Source: Theropithecus gelada (lineage: Eukaryota; Chordata; Mammalia; Primates; Cercopithecidae). Taken from it: a stretch of 64,000 nucleotides of DNA. The stretch covers positions 13,854,301-13,918,300 of the forward strand of contig NC_037682.1 in NCBI RefSeq assembly GCF_003255815.1, given 5' to 3'. The translations under genes and the position numbers were made by a program. The notes below the pieces were generated by a model. That model ran no database searches. It had not been told where the DNA came from and saw only the letters and a program-made list of their open reading frames with translations. Positions within the stretch are counted from its first letter, which is position 1, and every line of letters begins with the position of its first letter. Below are positions 46,867 through 57,172 of the stretch, piece by piece.

Positions 46867-47798
46867 GATTGACTGAGCATAGAGGGTGGGTGATAGAAGT
46901 CATTAATAACAAACTACCAGACTTTTTTGAGACAGGGTCTCACTCTGTTGCCCAGGCTGGAGTACACAGGCACTATCACGGCTCACTGCAGCCTCGAACT
47001 CAGCCACCCGAGTAGCTGGGATTACAGGCATGTGCCACCACACCCAGCTAATTTTTGTATTTTTTGTAGAGATGGGGTTTCTCCATGTTACCCAGGCTGG
47101 TCTCAAACTCCAGGGCTCAAGTGATCTTCCTGTCTCAGCCTCCTATAGTGCTTGGATTACAGGAGTGAGCCACTGTGCCCAAACTTAAACTTCCAGATTT
47201 TTAACACAGACAATGTAGTTAATTGCTAAGCCTTCCACCAAGAAAAGACACTTGCAGTCCCATAGCCCTTTTAGGATTCCTGTTACGTTTAGCTCCTGCC
47301 ACTCTTGATTAGGGGCTACTTGTAGGGTTCTGAAATAATTTCCACATACTTTTCCTGTGCTACCTTACTTTTTTGAAAGAGAAATTTTAAGGAAGGTCAA
47401 ATATCTTCTATTTAGGTCTTCTAACGTTTGAAATAAATATTACCTCTTCTCCCTTCTGGGACAGTTGGTAAATTGTCAATTTGTGGGCTTTATTAGAATG
47501 ACTTTAAATTAAGCCCAGAGGGGGACAATTCTCCGACGTTTAACAAAATTTGAGAGTACAAATTAGATTTAAGACCAAAAATAAGGCCTGCTATTTTATT
47601 TTACCCCTTTGCTCCATATCTATTTTGTGTTCTGCTCAGAGGATGCTACAGTGTGCATATAGGTCTGAATGTACCTACTCCATAGCATGTAAATGTAACC
47701 CACCTCATAAACTCCATTATCATTCGAACAGAGACTGCAAGAGGAAGAGGAGAGCCTCTTGGCCCACCTCTGCATAGTCTTGTATCTAACTTATTCCA
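46867..47798. repeat. Inverted duplication, left arm (932 bp)
   Basis: Reverse-complement partner of 48430-49359. The match covers unique DNA, an antisense Alu (46922-47184) and more unique DNA. Paired words include AACAAACTACCAGA / TCTGGTAGTTTGT, GCCCACCTCTGCATAGTCTT / AAGACTATGTAGAGGTGGGC and ACTTTAAATTAAGCCCAGAG / CTCTGGGCTTAATTTAAAGT. Substitutions and small indels are frequent. Confidence 0.95.
46922..47184 (-). mobile_element. AluJ-like, antisense, in left arm
   Basis: TTTTTTGAGACAGGGTCTCA to CACTGTGCCCAAAC. Lacks about 30 bases of the right arm before TCGAGGCTGCAGTGAGCC, a deletion shared with the partner Alu. Confidence 0.92.
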
Positions 47799-48429
47799 TG
47801 AGAGCAAAAAAAAAGAGGACAATCCTGACTCTTCTGACCAATCTTTGAGACAAACTGCAAAAGAGAGGAAGTGTCAACATCTGACAACACAGTACCATGA
47901 ATAATATGCTCTCTCCAATTATATAGACCCCTCTTATCTGCTTTTCCAATTGCCCCAAGACAGGAGCAGGTTGGAGCAGGGTCATGACAGGAATAAAGTC
48001 CCTGTCTAGCATGCCTTTGAGTGGCAGGAAGTGTTAAAGGAAGTTTATGTTTTATACTTCAAGCCAGAAATGAGTAAGTGATAGTAGGAATATCAATAAT
48101 AACAGTTAATATGTACTTAGCATTTATTAAGTGACATGCACTGGTTTAAATGTTTTATATGTGTTATTTCATCATTAAATTCCCCTGAGAGATATACTCT
48201 ATTATTCACAGGGCAGAATTATAGAAACACAAGATTAAGTAACTTGAGTAAACAGTGGCAGGGCCAAAATTTAAATCCAGGTGCTGTAATTCCAGAACTC
48301 TTTTGCTTAAGGGGATCCACTACACTAGTCTGGTGAATAGAAGATCTCTTTTGTTTGCACAAAAACTTGTACAATTAATTTTCTTAGCAGCATTATCTAT
48401 AATTGCTAAAAGGAGGAAACCACCCAATT
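47799..48429. other. Spacer of the inverted duplication
   Basis: 631 bases not duplicated. 48098-48335 is a plus-sense MIR (AATATGTACTTAGCATTTATTA, AACACAAGATTAAGTAACTTG AG, CAGTGGCAGGGCC). Confidence 0.8.
48098..48335 (+). mobile_element. MIR
   Basis: CTTAGCATTTATTAAGTGAC, AAGATTAAGTAACTTGAGTA, AACAGTGGCAGGGCCAAAAT in MIR order. Confidence 0.82.
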
Positions 48430-49359
48430 TGGAATAAGTTAGGTACAAGACTATGTAGAGGTGGGCCAAGAGGCCCTCCTCTTCCTCTTGCAGTCTCTGT
48501 TCCAATGATAATGGAATTTGGGAGGTGGGTTACATATATATGCTATGGAGTAGGTATATTCAGACCTATATATACACTTTAGCGCTCCCTGGACGGAACA
48601 CAAAATTTAGATTTGGAGCATATGGCTAAAATAAAATAGGTCTTGTTTTGGGTCTTACATTTAATCCACATCCTTAGATTTTGTTACACTTAGGGGAATT
48701 GTCCTTCTCTGGGCTTAATTTAAAGTCATTCTAATAAAGCCCAGAAATTGACAATTTACCTACTTGTTCCAGAACGGAGAAGAGGTAACTTTTATTTCAA
48801 ACCTTAGAAGACCTAAATAGAAGACATCCAGTCTTCCTCAAAATTTCTCTTTCAAAAAAGTAAGGTGGCACAAGGAACAGTACGTGGAGATTATTTCAGA
48901 GCCCTGCAAGTAGTCCCTAATCAAGAGAGGCAAGAGCTAAAGGGAACAGGAACCCTAATGCTATGGGAGTGCAAGTGTCCTTTCTTGGTGGAAGGCCCAG
49001 CAATTAACTACACTATCCATGTTAAAAATCTGGAAGTTTAAAGTTGAGCATCGTGACTCACTCCTGTAATCCCAGCACTATAGGAGGCCAAGGTGGGAGG
49101 ATTGTTGAAGCCCAGGAGTTTGAGATCAGACTGGGGAACATGGTGAAACCCCATCTCTACACAAAATACAAAAATTAGCTGGGTGTGGTGGTGGGCGCCT
49201 GTAATCCCAGCTACTCAGGAGGCTGAGGTTGAGGCTAGAGTAAGCCACAATGGTGCCAGTGTACTCCAGTCTGGGCAACACGGTGAGACCCTGTCTCAAA
49301 AATATCTGGTAGTTTGTCATTAGTTCCTTCTGTTGCCTACCCTCTATGTTCAATCAATC
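48430..49359. repeat. Inverted duplication, right arm (930 bp)
   Basis: Reverse-complement partner of 46867-47798, with the same internal order including an Alu (49043-49312) now in plus sense. Confidence 0.95.
49043..49312 (+). mobile_element. AluJ-like, in right arm
   Basis: GTTGAGCATCGTGACTCACT to GAGACCCTGTCTCAAAAA. Carries GCACTATAGGAGGC and the same right-arm deletion as the Alu of the left arm. Confidence 0.92.
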
Positions 49360-49519
49360 TCATTTTAATCCTACACAACCATTTTTCAACTCTGTGTATT
49401 TCTCTCATCTTCTCAAGGCAAGCCATTATCCTATTTTCATCAGAAGTATTCGTTATAGCCTCTGAATGTTCCCTGTGTCCATTTGTGGCTTTGGATATTC
49501 AATCCACCCCTGATGTTGT

Positions 49520-49960
49520 AGCCAGAATGATCAAATATAAAATCAATTGAGTCACCCTCCCCTTTAAAAGCCTTCTTTTACATTTCATCACCCTTAGCAT
49601 AGAGTTAAAATTTTTAATGTTGATAACAAAACCTCTGCTACTTCAGCACAAATCTATTGTTGTAGTCTTACCTCAAATCTCTCTCCTTTTAATTTTTAAA
49701 GCCCCAAGTATATTTGACTTATTTAAGTTGTTCCAAAGAAGTGATTTCATTCTTATATTGAGATGTTTGCATATATTGAACCCATTTGCAGGAATGTTCC
49801 ACCCCTCCTGTGCCCACCTTGTAAGAACAAAAACAAACCCACCACATCATCTAATCTTCTCACACATGAACAGCATTGCATAATCTCTGTCTTCTCTCAG
49901 ACACTATTCCCCCCACTTCCCTACCATTGCCCACACGTGGATTACTCAACCTATGATGGT
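49520..49960 (+). mobile_element. L2 fragment (probable)
   Basis: AGCCTTCTTTTACATTTCATCA CCC, TTAGCATAGAGTTAAAAT and GGAATGTTCCACCCCTCC resemble plus-sense L2. Weak and interrupted. Confidence 0.5.
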
Positions 49961-50079
49961 AGCTAAGGGTTTAAGATCTGTGTTATGTTCCTTCTACATT
50001 GCAAAAGTCAAAGTTATTTGGAAAGTGACTAAAGATGATTCTTCTTAGTCCATCTAAATGTGTACTTTATTCTTCTTTA

Positions 50080-50633
50080 ATGTAAAAGAACCTCTGCCTC
50101 AATCTCTCAGGCACACACACCTTCAGACTGAGAATTTAGGACATGTTGGGTCTGTCTTATCAAACACACTGGTGGCTCTCTCTCTGTGTTTAGTGCCTCT
50201 CTGTCAACACTGTAAGCTTCCTCCAGGGCAGAGCCATTATATCAAAGTAAAGCTTATAACTGACTCTTCTACTTTCCCATAATTCTTTGATAACATAGGT
50301 CAGGTTCTGGTCCTTCAAGGCTGGTGCTTTGTCATTCTAAGAAACTCTGGCCATAAGTTCATATAACTGCCTCCTGTTTTTCCACCACAGAAATCCTTGT
50401 GTTAATTATCTACAGCACATAAAGTCCCCAAGGACAAAAATATTTTACCATCCAGGGCTTGACTTCTCTCTATTCAATATTTTTAAAACTGCTGAGAATG
50501 TTGGATACATATGAGGGACATTTATTCTGGGTTGGAGAAGAATTGAAACCTTGGTTTTGTACCATCACCTATATGCATCAGGCTCTTGACAACTACAATG
50601 TCTTCCCCGCCCCCCGGATAAAGAGGTGAGGGA
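50080..50633 (-). other. MS4A4 intron 1, L2/MIR traces
   Basis: 50190-50250 (GTAAGCTTCCTCCAGGGCAG) is L2 3'-end-like. The rest is unassigned. Confidence 0.4.
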
Positions 50634-50954
50634 GGCTGGGCGCAGTGGCTCACGCCTGTAATCCCAGCACTTTGGGAGGCCGAGGCGGGCGGATCACAAG
50701 GTCAGGAGATCGAGACCATCCTGGCTAACTCGGTGAAACCCCGTCTCTACTAAAAACACAAAAAATGAGCTGGGCGTGGTGGCGGGCGCCTGTAGTCCCA
50801 GCTACTCGGGAGGCTGAGGCAGGAGAATGGCGTGAACCCGGGAGGCGGAGCTTGCAGTGAGCCGAGATCGCGCCACTGCACTCCAGCCTGGGCGACAGAG
50901 CGAGACTCCGTCTCAACAACAACAACAACAACAGCAACAACAACAACAACAACA
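50634..50954 (+). mobile_element. AluY with (CAA)n tail
   Basis: GGCTGGGCGCAGTGGCTCAC to GAGCGAGACTCCGTCTC, then CAA repeats. Perfect target-site duplication AAAGAGGTGAGGGA (50620-50633 and 50955-50968). Near-consensus. Confidence 0.96.
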
Positions 50955-50968
50955 AAAGAGGTGAGGGA

Positions 50969-52021
50969 ACCTAGACCACCCTTCCCTCTTTGATTGGCCC
51001 CAGTCTCTTTGTGGATCAGCAGCACCACCAGTCTCTTGTTTCCTCATTTTTATGTTACCATCCCCCCCCCCCCACAATCACAAGGAGAGAGCATGAGGAG
51101 AGTGGTACACATGGTCATCCCCTTTTTCTTGGCAAAGTTATCAAATAGACTAGAAACCCAAAATGAGGCCTGAATCTGGATAGTTTTTAGGAGGATGATG
51201 GGGATGCAGAAATTGTGGCACGGGAAGTGAAAAGGCCTGGACTAGGAACCAAGAATTCTTTTTTGTTTGTTTGTTTGTTTGCTCCCGGCCCTTTTATTAA
51301 CGTGTGTGATTCTGGGTACATTATTTCCCTTTTCTGGGTTTCATTTATTTCATCTGGGGAAAGATTACAATGGCCACGACTACTTACAAGCTTCTTTCTT
51401 ATCCTAAGAATGCTAAAAGTCTACAAGGCGTTTTTCATTAGTAGATTTTATCATGAGCAGCCTCAGTTTACTGCCTGGGTGCCCCATGAATAGTGCCAAA
51501 GACCACTGGAGAACTAGGTCAGGTTACAGCCCATCTAAATGTACAAGGCTGGGGACCCTGCCTGTGCCCTACTCCATGTACACCAAATTCTGCATGCGAT
51601 ACATCTGTTCTTAAATCCTGAATTATAAAAATAACCAGTCAGACACAGAGAATAAAGACCATGGAGGAAGGACATTAACAGCAGATGAAGTAATCAATCA
51701 AAAGTTTAAAATATTGCTTACAGTGTTTTGGTATCCTGAGAACTTAAGGGACAAAAGTAACTAAAAAAATCTCATCCAGCTCCAATGTCAGCCTTGAGGA
51801 GGCTTTTCTAACTCCCATCAACTGTAGCAAAGACTGTTCCTCATCCCCTCACCAAATGCCCATTTAAAGGTACACTCAACCCACCCCAACCCTGACTACC
51901 AGCTTGTGTCATGGGAAGTGGCCTCATTTTTTTTTCTCATTCCACTCCCAGAAATCCTAAACCCGGGAAGTGAACCAAACCATCAGCCCTAAAGCCTAGG
52001 AAGGCAAGTCCCTGGACCTAC
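50969..52021 (-). other. MS4A4 intron 1, start
   Basis: Contains a run of 12 C (51062-51073) and a probable antisense MIR with a TTTG repeat (about 51230-51400). Otherwise unassigned. The intron 1 donor GTAGGT is at 52021-52016. Confidence 0.5.
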
Positions 52022-52130
52022 CTTTCTTCAGGCCTGCAATGTCTGCGGTAGGTCTGATGCGTGCAGGGCTCTGGGCAAGTTCCTCAAAGTTCTTTGGTCC
52101 AGACCCAGTCAGCTTCCCCCACTCCACACC
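52022..52130 (-). other. MS4A4A: MS4A4 exon 1 (untranslated here); 5' boundary approximate
   Basis: On the minus strand the exon ends CATTGCAGGCCTGAAGAAAG followed by GTAGGT, a good donor. The human long MS4A4A isoform starts in this exon with 13 residues (MHQTYSRHCRPEE as I recall). Here the same frame reads HQTYRRHCRPEE, but the start triplet at 52062-52060 is ACG, not ATG. Translation should therefore begin at the exon 2 ATG. The transcription start is not visible; 52130 is a guess. Confidence 0.75.
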
Positions 52131-52260
52131 TCACTCAGTTTAAATCTGCATTCCTCTTCTAGTAGATGTTTGGAAACTTAAAGGCTGTGCTGAGAATTTC
52201 TGAGACACACAACTAGTTCCTCTTTTATATCGGAAGCATTAACTGATTTTGTGTTCTCAA
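52022..52260 (-). promoter_or_regulatory. Probable MS4A4 promoter region
   Basis: The region at and above exon 1 carries purine-rich GAGGAA and GGGGGAAG on the minus strand, of the kind bound by ETS factors such as PU.1 in myeloid genes. No clear TATA box. Inferred from position only. Confidence 0.35.
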
Positions 52261-52510
52261 TATGGGTGCGGATGTCTATTCTGAATTTTGCTGAAAAAGC
52301 AGCGGCTGCCTGATACAGTCTTTCCTATGAAAATAATGCTACTAATTACTGTGGGTATCAGTGGTAGAGGTTTTACTGTATGCAAGACCCTCTTCAAAGG
52401 TCATTATATACACAAGCTAAATAAATGGTACTTTGTAAATACCCCCTTTCACCGTGTCACACATTTCCGTAGTGCTCGTGTCTTCCTGGAGAGCTACTAT
52501 TACTATTTTA

Positions 52511-52589
52511 TTAGGTTGATGCAAAAGTAATTGCGGTTTTTGCCATTATTTTATGGCCAAAATCACAATTACTTTTGCACCGACCTTAA
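52511..52589. mobile_element. MADE1 (mariner-derived palindromic element)
   Basis: 79 bp from TTAGGTTGATGCAAAAGTAA to TTACTTTTGCACCGACCTTAA, an almost full-length palindrome with terminal inverted repeats and TA on both sides. MADE1 copies are the source of the mir-548 family. Confidence 0.95.
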
Positions 52590-52996
52590 TATACACAACT
52601 TAAATGTTTTATTTACATGAAATTCCACCTTTAGAGATTCATCATGAGTGGCCATAAAATGGCAACAAGTTGGTTGTACGGCAATAAAACAGCGCCTTTC
52701 TAAGTGAAGGAAGCAGCTGGTATCATAGAATGAGCTGGCCTTTGACTAAGATAAAACCAATGGCAATCATTTCTTGCATGACCTTGTTAATCTCCTGAAC
52801 TTATGATTCATTTATAAAATAAAATAATGTTTACTTTACATGGAGGAGGAAAGCAAAGTGGCGTGCAGTTTCATTCATTCAGCATTTTCTTTAGAAAAAC
52901 TATTATAAGCCAAGCAGTGTGCCCTGTGCTTCTGATAAAATGGTAAAAAATAATTTTCACTCAAAGAGTTTATAGACTACTTGGAAAAACAGACCA

Positions 52997-53109
52997 GTAA
53001 ATAAATCACTACAATCCATTACAATCAGTTATCTGCAAGGTAAAGTGACAATATAGATGAGCAAATAAATCATTACAAGCCATTATAATCAGTGATCTGC
53101 AAGGTAAAG
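52997..53109. repeat. 64-bp-offset tandem duplication
   Basis: 52997-53045 recurs at 53061-53109: AATAAATCACTACAATCCAT versus AATAAATCATTACAAGCCAT, and ATCTGCAAGGTAAAG in both. Confidence 0.88.
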
Positions 53110-53239
53110 TTGGGTATCCTAAGAGAGCTCATAGAAGGATCAATGAACCCAACATTGGGTAGGCAGAGGAGACTTCCTAGATAAAGGGACATCTAATTGG
53201 AAACAAGACAAAAGACACACAAATGGAAGGAGAATGAAG

Positions 53240-53360
53240 GAAGGTAACATTATTATTTCCATTTTTCAGAAGAAACTGAAACTCAGAGATACTCCTATAG
53301 CTGGTATAGATGAGATTGAAATCTGGTTTTGCCTAATTCCAAAAACTATGTGGTCTATAA
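53240..53360 (+). mobile_element. MIR
   Basis: TTATTATTTCCATTTTTCAG AAGAAACTGAAACTCAGAGA in MIR order. Confidence 0.72.
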
Positions 53361-54527
53361 TCTGAAATTATAATTCTCAAAATTAAAATAGATTATATTT
53401 CAGAAATATTGTCCTGGTTTCAAACAACAGGGAAAAATAATAATAAAATTAGAGAGTTAGGCTCAAGGTAGAGGCAGTTCTCTAGGGAAGGGATGATGGT
53501 TACCTGAACTACCTGTGATGCTAGTGAAGTTGGAGAGAATGAATGGATTTGAAAGCTGTTTAGGAACAAGAAATGATAGTACTTGTTGGTATAATGAATA
53601 TGTAAATCAGGAGGAAAAAAAAAAAGGATGACACTCAGATTCTGGGTTAGGAAACTGAATGAGAGATAGAGCCATTCAGTAAGGCAATAGACATGAACCA
53701 GGACAGAACTGCAGGAACAAAGAGTAAAATTTTGAACGTATTTCATCAGAGTTGTGTAGGCACCTTCAAACAAAGTTGACAAGAATTGGATAACTGGCAG
53801 GAGCTAGGGAATGAGACCATGGCTGTAGAGGTAAACCCAACCATTCTTCATCCAGAGGGATGAGGTCGCCCAGGCTTGTGTGTGGAGGCAGAAAATGTCA
53901 AACCCTATTTCTAGAGGATAGAAACAGTATATCAGAAATAAGAGTTCCCAGAGGATTATGAAAAAGAGGGTAGGGAAGACAGCAGGCAAGCTCGGAAAGT
54001 GTGGCATTGCAGAAGACAAGGGTACAGAGTTTCACGACTTCCTAAGAGAGGTTGAAATTCTAGACTAAGGACAGGCATCAATCTCTCCTCCCACTCCATA
54101 TGGTGTGAAATGAGACATTATCAGGTTATTATTAGTAGATAACAATTTCAAGAGAACAATAACATGAAATTCGACAGAGAAGTATATATATATTTATTTA
54201 TAATAAAATCACCCTACCTCAAAGTAAGCATTTAACAAAACTAACTACTATGCAAATAAGAGCAAATCAGAAAGAGCTCAAGTTCAGTGTCAAAACTATA
54301 AGCAACAGGGGAGGAGGTTGGAGCCCTGAGCAGTTGTTAAGGTTATTGCTTTTTTAAATTATGATGGAAAACTGGGCCAATTGATCCTCCTTCCCTCACA
54401 CAGGCATCACCTAACAAGGTGTTTATTCCAAAAACAAAATATGAGAACTGTTTTATGAGCAAAATTATGGTTCTGCTCTAGATAAGTATACAGAATGTGA
54501 GTGCCAGCTCTGAGTAAAAAACAGGAA
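53361..54527. other. Unassigned intergenic DNA
   Basis: No gene or named repeat recognised. The 120-codon minus frame at 53420-53782 is low-complexity without motifs. Confidence 0.4.
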
Positions 54528-54752
54528 AGATGGCTAACAGGGTAAAACCCCACCTCTACTAAAAATACAAAAATTTAGCTGGGTGTGGTGGTGGGCACCT
54601 GTACTCCCAGCTACTCGGGAGGCTGAGGCAGGAGAATGGCGTGAACCCAGGAGGTGGAGCTTGCAGTGAGCCGAGATCGCACCACTGCACTCCAGCCTGG
54701 GCAACAAGGGAGACTCTGTGTCAAAAACAACAACAACAAAAACAAAAACAAA
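54528..54752 (+). mobile_element. 5'-truncated Alu
   Basis: Starts near GATGGCTAACAGGGTAAAAC and ends with a CAA/AAAC tail. Confidence 0.92.
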
Positions 54753-54941
54753 AAAGCCAGGAAAGAGACAAGAATCACATCTAACTTTCAATTAACAGGG
54801 TATAAAGAAAAAGAAAAAAGCAGAGAAGATTATGGAATTGATCACTAAATGAAAGTCTTGAGTTCACTCTATAGAGCTGGAATTCTGATGATGAAGACAC
54901 AGAGGTCACCTTAGTCTAGAGAAGCCGGGGGCTTTCTCCCA

Positions 54942-55086
54942 CCTAGATCATAGTCAATCTGTATTTATAACCTGGATCATAGTCAATCTGTCTTTATAAC
55001 CTGGATCATAGTCAATCTGTATTTATAACCTGGATCATAGTCAATCTGTATTTATAACCTGGATCATAGTCAATCTGTATTTATAA
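54942..55086. repeat. 29-bp minisatellite, exactly five copies
   Basis: Unit CCTGGATCATAGTCAATCTG plus TATTTATAA. Five head-to-tail copies, 145 bases, with one change in copy 1 (CCTAG) and one in copy 2 (TCTTTATAA); copies 3-5 are identical. Confidence 0.96.
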
Positions 55087-55599
55087 CCTGGCTTCATCCC
55101 CACTCCTGTCTCACAGTCACCAGATGTAGGCTACGGTAAGCAGGACCTACACTGCCTGACATGAGTAGAGAAATTACTAAATGAAAGTGTAAATGGACAC
55201 TGAATATTTAAGGAAACCAATATTGTAAAATAGAGAAACTAAATACAATAAACAAATCAACAAACAAAAAAATGTTTTCTATATTTTGGTCAATGGTTCT
55301 ACATACCTTTATCTCCCCTTTATTGCATTATTTCTCCCTCCAATTAATTTAATAATTATAAAGTCTTTTACTATGTGTTTTCTTTTAATCTTAAAATTAA
55401 AGCATGTGCTTTTGATTTATTAAATTTAAATAAGAATTAGAACTTTCATTTCCTCCAGGAAAGCCAATAGTGTAATGGTAGATTTAATCCTAACTATGTG
55501 AATAAATATATTATATGTAATAAAGTATAAATATTTCAGACAAAATCTTAAAAACTCAAAAGTGAAATACTTACTATTTAAAAGTGGTATATTTTAATG
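55087..55599. other. AT-rich unassigned DNA
   Basis: No gene or named repeat recognised. Confidence 0.4.
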
Positions 55600-56118
55600 C
55601 ATACAAAAAGTGTAAAATAAAAGGATGAGAAAAAATATATCAAGCAAACCCTAAACCAAAAAACGTATCAAATCTGACCTTAGAGCAAAAAATGTTAGTG
55701 ATGAACAAAAAGATTATTTCTTACTTATAAAAGTAGTTCAATTTTCAGGAAGATATAATCATTTTAAGTGTGTATGTATCTAATATCAGACCTCCTAAAC
55801 ATATAAAGCAAAAATTCACATCCCACAGAGGATTAGGTGGTATTTTTAATACATATATTTAAGAAAGGACATATATCCGGAATATGTAAAGAATCTTTGT
55901 ATGCATTAAGTAAAAGAGACAGCTCCACAGAAAATTGTTCAAGAGACTTGTCCAGACACTTCACAAAAGAGAATATCCAAATGCCCAAAAGATATTTAAA
56001 AACATCTTTTGTTTAACCTTAATAGTAATCAAGAAAATGAAAATTAAAACCACAATTAGATACCACACTACATCTACCAGAATCAGAAAATGCTCTTTAA
56101 TAAAAGCATCAAAAATTC
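55600..56118 (+). mobile_element. L1M ORF2 fragment with internal deletion
   Basis: AGGAAGATATAATCATTTTA AGTGTGTATGTATCTAATATC and then CTTCACAAAAGAGAATATCC and ATTAAAACCACAATTAGATA CC follow L1 ORF2 order with a gap between. Confidence 0.72.
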
Positions 56119-57172
56119 TGGACTCACTTCTCTGAGTTTATTTATTGTTTCATCTTTCTTTCCAACTTTTATTTTCAGTTCAGCAAGTACATGTGCAGGT
56201 TTGTTATATGAGTAAACTGCATGTCCTGAAGGTTTGATGCACACATTTTTTATCACCCAGGTAATAAGCATAATATACAATAGGTAGTATTTTATCCTCA
56301 CACTTTTTGCACCCTTCACCCTCAAGTAGGCCCCAGTGTCTATCGCTTTTTCCTTTGTGTCCATGTGTAACCATTGTATAGCTCCCACTTATAAGTGAGA
56401 ACAAGTGGTATATTATTTTCCGTTTCTGTGTTAGTTCACTTAGGATAATGGCTTCCAGCTTCATCCATGTTGCTGCAAAGGATATGATCTCATTCTTTTT
56501 TACGGTTATGTGGCATTTCATGATGTGTATGTACCACATTTTCTTTATCCAGCCCACTGTTGATGGGCATTTAGGTTGATTCCATGTATTTACTATTTGA
56601 GTAGTTCTGCAATGAGCATATGCACACACGCATCTCTATGGTAGAACAATTTATATTTTGGAGGGTTTATAGCTAGTATTGGGATTGCTGGGTCTAATGG
56701 TAGTTCTGTTTTAAGGTTATTGAAAAATTTTGAAACCACTTTTCACCATCTCTGAACTAATTTACATTCCCATCAGCAGTGTATAAGTGGTCCGCTTTCT
56801 CTGCAAACCTGACCAGCATGTTATTTTTTGACTTTTTAGTAAGAGTCACTCTGACTGGTGTGAGATGGTATCTCATTGTGGACTTGCATTTCTCTCATGA
56901 TTGGTGATGTTTAGCATTTGTTCATATGCTTGGTGGCTGCATGTATGTCTTCTTTTGAGCAATTGCAACAAAAACAAAACTTTACAAATAGGCCCTCCTT
57001 AAACAAAAGGGCTGTTTTATAGCAAAAAGAAACTATCAACAGAGTAAACAGACAACCTAGAATGGGAGAAAATATACACAAGCTATTCATCCGACAAAAG
57101 TATAATATCCAGAATCTGTGAGAAATTTAAATAAATTAACAAGAATAAAGCAAACAACCCCATTAAAAATGA
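56119..57172 (-). mobile_element. Primate L1 3' end with 5' inversion
   Basis: 56119-56966 is antisense L1 3' UTR and ORF2 end (GCTTCCAGCTTCATCCATGT, CACTCTGACTGGTGTGAGAT, TCTTCTTTTGAGC). 56967-57172 is the preceding ORF2 segment in plus sense (AACAGAGTAAACAGACAACC, ATCCGACAAAAGTATAATAT CC, CAACCCCATTAAAAATGAGC). This is a second twin-priming inversion, with the two parts nearly contiguous in L1 coordinates. Confidence 0.85.

Larger units (their letters stand above)
23870..52130 (-). other. MS4A4A: MS4A4-type gene span (MS4A4A, less likely MS4A4E)
   Basis: Seven exons on the minus strand: an untranslated exon 1 at about 52022-52130 and six coding exons. Every coding junction has GT...AG and phase 0. 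The joined frame is 220 codons with no stop, equal to the length I recall for the short human MS4A4A isoform. The product is a CD20-like four-pass plasma-membrane protein with cytoplasmic ends. In human, MS4A4A marks macrophages/monocytes. TM1 is about residues 49-70, TM2 78-105, TM3 116-140, a Cys-containing second loop 142-158, and TM4 166-186. Neighbour: MS4A6 in tandem downstream. The first coding exon matches remembered human MS4A4A almost exactly, while exons 3 and 5 differ at several positions. MS4A4E or a converted paralogue is therefore possible. Confidence 0.85.

Noticed and set aside
54942..55086. Regular direct repeats considered as a CRISPR-like array
   Set aside because: Units are head-to-tail without spacers in a primate genome; it is a minisatellite.
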